Positions 43,942 to 52,088 of a DNA stretch of 64,000 bases are shown piece after piece. The stretch's first letter is position 1. Every line of letters starts with the position of its first letter. Under the pieces are notes generated by a model. It worked only from the letters and a program-made list of their open reading frames with translations, was not told the origin of the DNA and did not search any database. The DNA is from GCA-003244245 sp050699515 (GTDB taxonomy: Bacteria > Actinomycetota > Actinomycetes > Mycobacteriales > Pseudonocardiaceae), in contig JBOHFF010000101.1 of NCBI GenBank assembly GCA_050699515.1, forward strand, positions 10,894 to 74,893. Direction: 5' to 3'. The translations under genes and the position numbers were made by a program.

Positions 43942-44931
43942 TTAATGGGCGCCCGAGGATGTCGCGGACGACCAGGCTTCCGGGTTGAGTAGCTGTGGCG
44001 GCTGCTCACCGCGCATGACCTTGACCACGATCTCAGCGGCGAGCACCGCGCTCGCGGTCCAGACGCCCTGGGTGTTCGCCGCGCTGTGCGGGGTGAGGAC
44101 GACGTTGTCCAGCTCCGCCCAGCGCGGATCGGTCATCGGTTCGGTGGTCCAGGCGTCGATGCCGGCCCCGGCGATCTGACAGGTCTTGACCGCGGCGTAG
44201 AGGGCGTCCTCATCGACCAGGTTGCCGCGGCCAGTGTTGATCAGGAAGGCCGTGGGTTTCATCAGCGCCAATTTCGCCGCGTCGACGATCCGCTCGGTCT
44301 CGGGCATCGCCGGCAGGTGGAGGGTCACGAAGTCGCTCTGGGCGAAGACCTCGTCGATCCGCATCAGCTCGATGCGGTGTTCCTCCACGAATTCCATGAT
44401 GGGATAGGGCTCGTGGGCGATCACCCGCATCGCGAAGCCGAGTGCCCGCAGCGCGACGGCCCGGCCGATGCGCCCGAGCCCGACGATGCCCAGGGTCGCG
44501 TGCCACATGTCGACGCCGCGTTGCGGTTGCCACTCGCCGCGGCGCATGGCTCGATCGTGCCGCGAGATCCCGTGCGCCAGGTCGATCATCAATCCGATCG
44601 CGTGGTCGGCGACGCCCCCGTCGGTGGTGCCCGGGATGGTTGCGACCAGGACACCGTGCTCGGTGGCTGCCTCGACGTCGACGGTGTCGAAGCCCACCCC
44701 GAAACGCACCACCAGCCTCAGTTCGGGGCAGGCGTCGAAGACCTCGGCGGTGTAAAGCTCCTGACCGGCGATGGCCGCCGCGCAACCACGCAGGCTCTCG
44801 ATCACCTCCGCCGCCGGGGTGGCCCGCCGCCCGGATCCGCAGCGCAGCTCCAACCCGGCCGCATGGAGCCGGGCTGGGATCTCTCCGAGTTCCCCGGCTG
44901 GCCGAGTCAGGTTCACCGCAACCATCGCCAT
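43942..44931 (-). CDS. D-isomer-specific 2-hydroxyacid dehydrogenase
   Basis: A 329-residue NAD-dependent dehydrogenase of the phosphoglycerate/glyoxylate-reductase type. The NAD motif is TLGIVGLGRIGRAVALRALG. Catalytic residues fall in LINTGRGNLVDEDAL (Arg), GAGIDAWTTEPM (Glu) and VVLTPHSAAN (His). The substrate domain starts near residue 10. The substrate is unknown. It is divergent from the haloperoxidase gene, sharing an intergenic region of 318 bases. Confidence 0.9.
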   Translation of the reverse strand: MAMVAVNLTRPAGELGEIPARLHAAGLELRCGSGRRATPAAEVIESLRGCAAAIAGQELYTAEVFDACPELRLVVRFGVGFDTVDVEAATEHGVLVATIPGTTDGGVADHAIGLMIDLAHGISRHDRAMRRGEWQPQRGVDMWHATLGIVGLGRIGRAVALRALGFAMRVIAHEPYPIMEFVEEHRIELMRIDEVFAQSDFVTLHLPAMPETERIVDAAKLALMKPTAFLINTGRGNLVDEDALYAAVKTCQIAGAGIDAWTTEPMTDPRWAELDNVVLTPHSAANTQGVWTASAVLAAEIVVKVMRGEQPPQLLNPEAWSSATSSGAH

Positions 44932-45249
44932 GCTCGAAGCACCTCCAGCTTTGGCGGCGCCCCCCTATCTGCAACATTGTAATTCGCCGGAAGCGCCGCC
45001 GTTACGTCTTTCAGGTGAAGGTAGGGACTGGGTGCCGGAGGGAGCCCGGCTCCGGGCAGCCGGCGATCCGTGGACGGTTCCAACGCGCGCCGCCCGCGAG
45101 GTATCAAACGCGGGTCACCGGTCCTCTGGATAACGTGTGTCCCGATCATCACGACAGATCGTTTACCTACTGCGGTGAGCATCAACCCAGTTGCCGGGTT
45201 GCCCGTGAGCATCCTCGGCCTGAATACAGCCTGAATACAGGAGGAGTGC
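44932..45249. other. Divergent intergenic region with tandem 11-bp repeat
   Basis: The stretch separates the hydroxyacid dehydrogenase and the haloperoxidase and must contain both promoters. CCTGAATACAG occurs twice head to tail (45219-45229, 45230-45240), directly before the haloperoxidase RBS GGAGGAG (45240-45246). No gene was found. Confidence 0.6.
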
Positions 45250-47016
45250 ATGCGCTCTCGACAACAGCAGTCCTTGGAGATTCGTCGCAACGCGGCCGAG
45301 CTGGCCGCCGCCCGCGTCCATCCTCGCCATGTCAGCAACGGGGACGAGCAGCTGTACCGCCGCGCCGATGGGCAACCCAGCTACATCGCAAACTTCACCA
45401 AATGCCTCCCGCACGACGATGAGGGATTCGTCAGCAACCCGTTGGATTACGCCAACTGGGTGCGCAGCATCGACACCGGCGATGAGCGCGACATCGCTGC
45501 GATCCCCATCGGGCCACCTGGTCAAGATCCGGCCGCACCCACCTGGAGTGGACCGTACGCCCAGGCATTGGTCGAGGCGGGCAGAAATGTGCCTGTTCGC
45601 GGCTGGGAAAGCCAAGGAGCCGGGCTCACCTTCGAGCTGGAAGGCCCGGACGCTCAAGCGGTGACGATACCGCCTGCCCCGTCGCTGGACAGCCAAGAGC
45701 TGATCGCCGAGCTGGGCGAGCTGTACTGGATGGCGCTGGCCCGCGACGTGCCCTTCGTCGACTGGGAAAGCAACTCCACCATCACCGCGGCCAGGAACTC
45801 GCTCAAATGCCTGTCGTGGTTCCGCCGGGATCGCACGCTGGAGCTGACCGGCGCCACCGACCAGGTCGCCACCTCGCTGGCCCGCCGCCGCATCCTCAGC
45901 GAGGACGGGACGGACCCCGTGCCCCTGGCGAAGCTCTTCCGCGGGGTAGGCCCGGGCGCGCAGATCGGTCCGTATGTCTCACAGTTCCTCATCATCGGTA
46001 ACCACGGTCTAGGCGCGGCTCACGCGATCGCGGACGGTTACATCGCCTACGGCAGCATCCGCGCGGACCAGCGCGTGCGCGTCGTGGAGGTGGGCAGGGA
46101 CTACCTGCAGGACTTCAACGACTGGTTGGATGTGCAGAACGGCGCGGACGTGCGCGGGACCGAGACCTATGGCGATGGCTTTCGTTTCATCGCCACGCCA
46201 CGCGACCTTGCCACCTGGGTGCACTATGACGCGCTGTACGAGGCTTATCTCAATTCCTGCCTCATCCTGCTCGGCTTGGGCGCCCCGTTCGACCCCGGCC
46301 TACCGTTCCTAGCGCCGGATTATGTCGACAAGCAGCTCGGCTTCGCCCAGTTCGGCGGTCCCCATATCTTGACGCTGGTGACTGAGGTCGCGACCCGTGC
46401 GTTGAAGGCGGTTCGTTACCAGAAGTACAACATTCACCGGCGGCTGCGTCCTGAAGCTCTGGCCGGTTGGATGTATCAGCGCCGCAACGGCGATGCAGAT
46501 GTAAAGGCCCGCCTCACCGCACTGGAGTGCATGGAAGCGGTCTACGCGGGATCGTCTGGAATCGGTGCGGCACTGGACGCAAAGAACGGCATCGATAACT
46601 GGCTGCTGCCCATGGCGTTCCCGGAGGGTTCACCGACACATCCCTCCTACGGCGCGGGACATGCGACCGTGGCCGGCGCGTGCGTCACCATCCTCAAGGC
46701 CTGGTTCGACCACGGCTGGGAGCTGAAAGATCGTGATGGTGCGATCATCGGCTACCAGCCGAACGCCGACGGTAGCGCCCTGGTCGACGCCGGCTTGACC
46801 GTACCCCTGACCGTCGAGGGTGAGCTGAATAAGGTGGCCGCCAATATCGCGATTGCACGTGACTGGGCCGGAGTTCATTACTATACCGACTACTACGAGT
46901 CGATACGTCTCGGCGAGCAGGTCGCCATCGGGCTGTTGGAGGAACAGAAGCTGACCTACGGAGAGACCTTCTCGATGACGGTGCCCCTCTTCGACGGCAC
47001 GGCTGTGCGCATCTGA
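45250..47016 (+). CDS. Vanadium-dependent haloperoxidase homologue (algal bromoperoxidase type)
   Basis: At 588 residues it matches the size of red-algal vanadium bromoperoxidases. Vanadate-site residues can be aligned: Lys392 and Arg400 in KYNIHRRLR, His464 and the GH motif (Gly470, His471) in PTHPSYGAGHAT, and Arg537 with His543 (the vanadium ligand) in ARDWAGVH. The usual PSGH reads GAGH, so the serine that hydrogen-bonds vanadate is Ala469. The enzyme would oxidise halide with H2O2, or act as a related phosphatase. No signal peptide is seen. ATG 45250 follows a good RBS. Confidence 0.9.
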   Translation: MRSRQQQSLEIRRNAAELAAARVHPRHVSNGDEQLYRRADGQPSYIANFTKCLPHDDEGFVSNPLDYANWVRSIDTGDERDIAAIPIGPPGQDPAAPTWSGPYAQALVEAGRNVPVRGWESQGAGLTFELEGPDAQAVTIPPAPSLDSQELIAELGELYWMALARDVPFVDWESNSTITAARNSLKCLSWFRRDRTLELTGATDQVATSLARRRILSEDGTDPVPLAKLFRGVGPGAQIGPYVSQFLIIGNHGLGAAHAIADGYIAYGSIRADQRVRVVEVGRDYLQDFNDWLDVQNGADVRGTETYGDGFRFIATPRDLATWVHYDALYEAYLNSCLILLGLGAPFDPGLPFLAPDYVDKQLGFAQFGGPHILTLVTEVATRALKAVRYQKYNIHRRLRPEALAGWMYQRRNGDADVKARLTALECMEAVYAGSSGIGAALDAKNGIDNWLLPMAFPEGSPTHPSYGAGHATVAGACVTILKAWFDHGWELKDRDGAIIGYQPNADGSALVDAGLTVPLTVEGELNKVAANIAIARDWAGVHYYTDYYESIRLGEQVAIGLLEEQKLTYGETFSMTVPLFDGTAVRI

Positions 47017-47022
47017 TTCTCG

Positions 47023-47056
47023 GTCCTGTGCCCACGCCTTGGCGTGGGCACAGGAC
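47023..47056 (+). terminator. Terminator hairpin after the haloperoxidase
   Basis: Arms 47023-47038 and 47041-47056 are perfect 16-base complements around a TT loop, seven bases after the stop codon. No T-run follows. Confidence 0.85.
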
Positions 47057-47179
47057 ATGAACACATCCCACCGCATAGCTGACGGCGATTTTGCCCGCGT
47101 ACGACGTTCCTGTTGATCGCGGCAACTTCCCCCGGTACCTGGCTGGGGACCTGGCTGGTTGCGACAGTCCCGCGCGTCT

Positions 47180-48064
47180 TCACCCCTCAGCAAGGACGTC
47201 CCGGAACTTCGTCATTGATGGGATCCGATTCCCAGGCTCGGGGGTGAGCGCGTGGCGCAGCGCCTCTTCGAATCCGGGCCAAGGCCAGGGTCGTGTCTGC
47301 GCGGGATCGTGACGGCGCCCGTGGGCTATGTCTTTGAGCTTGTCCCGCCAGGGTGCTTGGTCATGGATATAAGCGGTGGGAGGAAGGCCGGTCCATGCGA
47401 AGTGGAGCACGGCCGCAAGCGCATAGACTTCGGCACGGTCATCGATGGTGACGGGCTGGTCGTCCGGAGTGGCGAGGATGCGGGCGGCCGTCTCGGGGGC
47501 GGTGAAGTGGACCATGCCTCCCCGGTAGGTGACGTCAGGTTCGAGCGGGTGTGAGTCTTGGGCGAGAGCGAAGTCGATGAGGTCGACAGTGGTGGGCCCG
47601 AGAATGATGGGGGCGGATTGGAGATCGCCATGCCGCCATCCCAGGCCGTGCAGCGCGGCCAGCCGGTCAGCGATGTCGACGGCGGCGCGAAGGATGCTCT
47701 CGCGTCGGGCGGGTGAATCGTCGCTCTGCCGGGCAGGTGTGCATAGCCGGTAGGGGGTGATGCCGTCGAGCCAGCGCAGGGCCAGCCAGGAGCCGCCGCG
47801 GTCCAGCTCGCCGGAGTCGATGAGATAGCCGGGGGCGAACTCGTGGAGATGGTTTAGAACGGCGGCTTCACGGCGGGCAAGGTGCTGGGCCTCGCGTACG
47901 CCTTGTTCCTCTGGGTTATGGGAGGCGAGCGGTCTGTCGTCGGGGGGATCTGAGCGCGCGCCCAGGCATTGACCTGGCGATATAACTCGGGCGCGCGCAG
48001 TGCGGCGCGACGCAGGGGAATGCCAGCGAGATCGGGGACGTGGGCAAGAGGGTGTTGCCCGTGG
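47180..48064 (-). pseudogene. Protein-kinase-like gene without a start codon
   Basis: The frame is open from 48064 to 47180 but contains no ATG, GTG or TTG before an internal ATG at 47515. Translated, it reads VREAQHLARREAAVLNHLHE, then LAALHGLGWRHGDLQSAPII (catalytic HGDL loop), VDLIDFALAQD (DFG-like DFA) and VHFTAPETAARIL (APE motif), ending PSMTKFRDVLAEG. This is a kinase C-lobe, and the glycine-rich N-lobe is missing. It may need a frameshift from the overlapping upstream frame (47854-48255) or be dead. Confidence 0.6.
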
Positions 48065-48255
48065 TCATGCGCGGCGGCAAGCTGCGCCGCGATGTGGGGT
48101 GTCTCGTGCAGGAACTGCGGGTCCTTGCGATGTACCGCGACGCGGCTCGCCTGGTGACCGACGACTTGCCCGCAAGAATCCCTGCTGAACTGGGCATACG
48201 CGTCGGGTGTGGCGAGTAGCGCGTGCCAGGCCTGGTCGATGTAGGAGGAGAACAT
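47854..48255 (-). CDS. Hypothetical protein, possibly fused by frameshift to the kinase
   Basis: A 133-residue frame with ATG 48255 begins FSSYIDQAWHALLATPDAYA, followed by SRDSCGQVVGHQASR. The AWHALLATPDAY motif resembles a small actinobacterial domain in which a Trp-His pair follows a helix. The last 30 residues run through the kinase gene in another frame and look unlike protein, so the native end is probably near QVNAWARAQ. Confidence in the exact product is low. Confidence 0.45.
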   Translation of the reverse strand: MFSSYIDQAWHALLATPDAYAQFSRDSCGQVVGHQASRVAVHRKDPQFLHETPHIAAQLAAAHDHGQHPLAHVPDLAGIPLRRAALRAPELYRQVNAWARAQIPPTTDRSPPITQRNKAYARPSTLPAVKPPF

Positions 48256-48590
48256 CGGGCACCTGTGAGCACTGCTAGCGGCGACCGCGAAGAAGCGGGC
48301 CGCGGATGACGATCACGGTGCATCGGCCGCTGCCATCGATGCGGCGTCCTTCCACCGCGCATCGTTCTTGCTCTCGGTAGGGCAGGTGATGCGGCCCGTC
48401 CGGCCCTCTCGGCTGCGTCACTTCAACCTCTCGTCTCTACGGTGGTACCCGCTGGTCACCTGCGCCGTGCGACGGACGGCTCTTTGAGTATATACATAAT
48501 AATATTGGATATTCAATCTTTTCTTGACCGTGTGCCGCTGGGTCTGGGAGACTGGTCACGCCAACGGTCAGCTGGACGAGGGGATCCCGA
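48256..48590. other. Intergenic stretch with an AT-rich island
   Basis: No gene was recognised. Bases 48484-48530 are strongly AT-rich (ATATACATAATAATATTGG) in an otherwise GC-rich region. They probably contain the promoter for the downstream DUF6879-like/XRE pair or a nucleoid-protein site. Confidence 0.5.
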
Positions 48591-48984
48591 TGGACCGCCA
48601 CATCAAGATCATTACGTTGCGAACCGCCGATGTCGCCTGCCCGACAACCGCTCGTGCACGTCTATCCACGCGGTTGCTGACGAACCCGACCGCCGTTATG
48701 TGATCACCAAGAAGGTCTCTGATCCCGCGATAATCGCAGCGTTCGCTGACCTTGTCGCCGAGATCCCTACCGGCCTCATCGAACAGGACTTCTGGATCAT
48801 CAAGGACTCGCTGGTGGTTACCATGTCTTACGATGAGCATGGTCGGTTCCAGGGTGCAGAAGTGGCCGGCCACAGCGAGCTGGCTGACCATCTCCGTACC
48901 CGTGACCAGGCGTGGGCTGGGGCTGAGCCGTTCGCTGCCTGGTGGACCCGACACCCTGACCTGCACCGCAAGGTGGCAGCCTGA
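48591..48984 (+). pseudogene. DUF6879-like protein with a 5' frameshift
   Basis: ATG 48591 opens DRHIKIITLRTADVACP, but the natural continuation (DNRSCTSIHAVADEPDRRYV, ITKKVSDPAIIAAFADLV) is in the next frame. Restoring one C in the CCC near 48643 joins them. The N-terminal part resembles the small YATD-type partner protein. The C-terminal part (IEQDFWIIKDSLVVTMSYDE) resembles the end of DUF6879. The gene therefore looks like a fusion of two members of the regulatory module. The next gene is the XRE regulator, five bases on. Confidence 0.6.
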
Positions 48985-48989
48985 CAACG

Positions 48990-49847
48990 GTGCCGAGCAT
49001 TGCTGACGACACCGGTCACGACCGGGGCGCGAGATCGCGGTCCCTGCGCACGCTACGCCAGGCCGTCGGTCTCAACCAGGTTGATGTCGTCGAGCGGGTC
49101 AAGCAGGCGCTTCCTGAGGCCCGGTTCTCCCAGGCCGCGCTGTCCCGGGTCGAGCGGAGCAAAGGCCGGCTTGCCCCCGACATTGTCCGGGTGCTCTGTG
49201 ACATCTACCGCGTCAGCGGGGCCGAGCGGGCAGCTCTGATCCAGCAGGCCGAAGACGCCCAGGCCGCGTACGTGGACGCCCGGGTGGTTCTCCAGGCTGG
49301 CAACACCGTGAACCTGCAGCAGCGGTTCGCGAGACTGGAACGCGATGCTCCGGAGATCAGCGCTTTCAACCCAGTCATGGTGCTTGGCGTCCTGCAAACT
49401 CCCGCCTACGCAGCCACGGTGTTGGGCACCCGCGAGGACGATCCCTTGGTGGCCGGTCGGATCGCCCGGCAGCAGGAGATGATCACGGACCGGCGGCGTC
49501 AATGGAACCTGATTCAGACCGAAGGGGCGTTGCGCTGGCAGGCTCGCTCGGCGGCGGTGATGACCGAGCAAGTCGAGTACCTCATCACGCTCAGCAACGC
49601 ACCACACGTCCACCTCGGCCTGATCGACTGGCGAACTCCCGTAGAGGTGTTCCCACACACCGCGTTTCACCTCTACGACGGGGCTGCGGTCGTCGTTGCC
49701 ACTCGCGACGGCACGGCGATCATCAACGACAGTGCCTGCCTGGCCGATTATCGCGGCCTGTTCAACGAGCTCGCCAGCCGTGCGTCTTTCGGCGACGCCG
49801 CCCAGCACGCCCTCCGGCGGATCGCCGCCGACTACCGCTCACTGTAG
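48990..49847 (+). CDS. XRE-family regulator with DUF5753-type C-terminus
   Basis: A 285-residue protein starting at GTG 48990. HTH: SLRTLRQAVGLNQVDVVERV then FSQAALSRVERSKGRLAPD. The DUF5753 part has NPVMVLGVLQTPAYAATVLG and VFPHTAFHLYDGAAVVVATRD. It follows a DUF6879-like gene, repeating the arrangement at 11.6-13.4 kb with different sequence. It probably represses or activates a local target together with its partner. Confidence 0.88.
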   Translation: MPSIADDTGHDRGARSRSLRTLRQAVGLNQVDVVERVKQALPEARFSQAALSRVERSKGRLAPDIVRVLCDIYRVSGAERAALIQQAEDAQAAYVDARVVLQAGNTVNLQQRFARLERDAPEISAFNPVMVLGVLQTPAYAATVLGTREDDPLVAGRIARQQEMITDRRRQWNLIQTEGALRWQARSAAVMTEQVEYLITLSNAPHVHLGLIDWRTPVEVFPHTAFHLYDGAAVVVATRDGTAIINDSACLADYRGLFNELASRASFGDAAQHALRRIAADYRSL

Positions 49848-49856
49848 ATCTCGGGG

Positions 49857-51050
49857 TTACATCTGTGCGGGGTCGGCAAGCAGGGTGGCGGGGTCGTAGT
49901 GCAGTCGTTTCTGCACCGGGGGGCGCACGGTGGCTAGCACGTCGGCGATGTCATGTCCCGCGGTGCCGGCGCCGAACAGGTCGTTCAACTCGTAGCGGCC
50001 GTGCGCGATCTGGGTGCGGACCGCGTCGGTGATCTCGACAGGCTCGTGTGAGGTGAAGACCACGTTGGGGCCGCATTCGCGGTTGCGCTGGCGGGTGCCG
50101 ATGCTCACCGCCGGCGTCCCGAGATAGGCGCCTTCGCGCAGCGCCGCCGACGAGTTGCCGATCATGCAGGCGCAGTGCGTCATCAGCCGGGCGAACTCTT
50201 CCGGGTGCAGGTTGCTGAAGAAATGGCAGCGCCGCGCCAGACCCTGCTCGCGGAACTGCCGGATCCCGGTGGCGACCTCGGCGCTACCGGCGTCCACATT
50301 CGGCCAGAAGACCAGCGCCTGCATCCCGATCGAGGAGACCGCACGCAAGGTGGCGGTCATCTGTGCCAGACCGTGGCCGTACTCGGTGGTGACGCCGTGC
50401 TGCATCACCAGCAGGAAAGGCTGCTCCGGATCGATCGGCGAGCCGGCGCCGCAGTGGCTGGCCAACGCGTCCCGGCGGGTTCCGGCCTGGGCGCGCGCGG
50501 CCAAGTCGATCGACGGGCAGCCGACGTTGAACACGTATTGCGGGTCCTCACCCATCGCGATGACGCGGCGGGCGGACAGCTCGGTGGCCGGGAAGTGGAT
50601 GTGTGACAGCTTGGTGATCGCGTGCCGAACGCTCTCGTCGATCGACCCGGACACCTCGCCGCCCTGGGTGTGTGCAACGGGGATGTTCATGTAGGCGCCG
50701 GCGATCGCCGTCGAGATCGTCTCGAACCGGTCGGCCACGGTGACCACGATGTCCGGTTCGAGTCGCTCGAAGGCGGTCGGCAGCTCCAACAGGCCCAACC
50801 CGGTGGATCTCGCCATCGTCGCGGGCGTCTGACCTTCGATGATGAACGAGATCTTCGCGTCGGGCGTGAAACCGGCGGCCTCGAGTACCTTGACCGCGCT
50901 GCCGAAGCGTTCCAGCAGGGCCGACGCCGCAGCGATCACCTGGAGCTCCAGCGCGGGGTGATCGCGTACGGCCTCCAGCACCGTGGTGATCCGGGCCAGG
51001 TTGGCCCGGCTGGCAACGACCACGCAGATCTTCCTGCGGCGATCAGGCAC
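49857..51050 (-). CDS. UDP-N-acetylglucosamine 2-epimerase (hydrolysing, NeuC-like)
   Basis: A 397-residue member of the epimerase-2 family, which converts UDP-GlcNAc (or a diacetyl analogue) to the free 2-epimer and UDP. Motifs: KICVVVASRANLARI at the start, DIVVTVADRFETISTAIAG, PVAHTQGGEVSGSIDESVRH (catalytic region) and MIGNSSAALREGAYLGTP near the C-terminus. A nearby NeuB-like synthase suggests nonulosonic (sialic/legionaminic-type) acid synthesis. ATG 51050. The usual HGGE reads TQGGE. Confidence 0.9.
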   Translation of the reverse strand: MPDRRRKICVVVASRANLARITTVLEAVRDHPALELQVIAAASALLERFGSAVKVLEAAGFTPDAKISFIIEGQTPATMARSTGLGLLELPTAFERLEPDIVVTVADRFETISTAIAGAYMNIPVAHTQGGEVSGSIDESVRHAITKLSHIHFPATELSARRVIAMGEDPQYVFNVGCPSIDLAARAQAGTRRDALASHCGAGSPIDPEQPFLLVMQHGVTTEYGHGLAQMTATLRAVSSIGMQALVFWPNVDAGSAEVATGIRQFREQGLARRCHFFSNLHPEEFARLMTHCACMIGNSSAALREGAYLGTPAVSIGTRQRNRECGPNVVFTSHEPVEITDAVRTQIAHGRYELNDLFGAGTAGHDIADVLATVRPPVQKRLHYDPATLLADPAQM

Positions 51051-51132
51051 GTTGGTGCCTCCTGGACACGATGACGGGAAGACAACACGTGCGTTGATCG
51101 AATCCTACAGTCATCCACCAGGAGAAAGCGTG

Positions 51133-52050
51133 TTACCCGAGCTCACCCGCTCGGCGGGCCCGGACATTGCGTAGGAACTGCGCGGCGGCGAGCTCCAGGG
51201 CAGGCCAGTCCGGCTCGGTGGGCGAGTCGGGGGCGAGCAGGAAGCCGCGATGCCCGTCGTCGGACAGGCGCTGGGCGACGACGGTGAACCCGGCGAGGTC
51301 GAACAGTGCCACCGCTGTCGGACCGGTCAGGTAGTAGGGATGGTCGATCTTGACCGCTTGTTCGACGTTGCTGGTCCGGCGGAGCAGGACACCGATGTCG
51401 ACGATGTCGACGAACGCGCGGCCTCCGTCGGATGTCATCCGACGGAGCGAGGTCAGCGTGCCGCGGAGGTCCAGCAGATGGTCGATTGTCTGGCACAGCA
51501 GCACCAGGTCCCACGTCCGCGTTCCGGGGTCGAAATCCTCGGCCAGACCTGCGATCGTCTCCAGGCCGGCGGCGCGCGCGACCGCCAGCTCGTCCGGGGC
51601 GGGGTCGAGGACCGTCACCTGCGCGCCCAGCCGATCTGCCAGTACCTTGGCGACCACACCCGTTGAGCCGCCGACGTCGAGAATGGTGCGCGGCGCCGAC
51701 GGCAACAGCGGGTACAGAAACGGTGCCAGCTCCGCGGCGTAGGCGCGCTGATCACGTTGTACGGTCTGGGCGTCGATGCGACGGCCGTGGTAGGCCGACA
51801 CCAGCGGGCGGTAGATCTTGGAGTAGAAGTGGGTGTACTGGGAAGCACTCAGCCGCGGGCTGAGGTAGCCCAGTCCGCAACCCTGGCACACCACGAGGGT
51901 GGCCGGGTAGCCGTAGCGGTCTCGATCGGCGACCTCGATGACACGGTCGACTGCCCCACACAGGTTGCACTCTGTGGGATACAGGGTCGCTTGCGCGCCG
52001 TAATCGTAACCGAGTGCAGTGATACGTTCGCTGTAAATCGTTCGAGTCAT
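51133..52050 (-). CDS. Zinc-binding class I SAM-dependent methyltransferase
   Basis: A 305-residue protein. The N-terminus holds a CxxC...CxxC zinc ribbon (TECNLCGAVDRV, VVCQGCGLGYLSPR), as in sugar C-methyltransferases and related enzymes. The methyltransferase core is RTILDVGGSTGVVAKVLADR, then WDLVLLCQTIDHLLD. ATG 52050. It lies between NeuC-like and NeuB-like genes, divergent from the latter, so it may methylate a nonulosonate or its nucleotide precursor. Confidence 0.88.
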   Translation of the reverse strand: MTRTIYSERITALGYDYGAQATLYPTECNLCGAVDRVIEVADRDRYGYPATLVVCQGCGLGYLSPRLSASQYTHFYSKIYRPLVSAYHGRRIDAQTVQRDQRAYAAELAPFLYPLLPSAPRTILDVGGSTGVVAKVLADRLGAQVTVLDPAPDELAVARAAGLETIAGLAEDFDPGTRTWDLVLLCQTIDHLLDLRGTLTSLRRMTSDGGRAFVDIVDIGVLLRRTSNVEQAVKIDHPYYLTGPTAVALFDLAGFTVVAQRLSDDGHRGFLLAPDSPTEPDWPALELAAAQFLRNVRARRAGELG

Positions 52051-52088
52051 GATATTCGTCCATTCGGGAACGCTGGGGGTTGCGTAGC

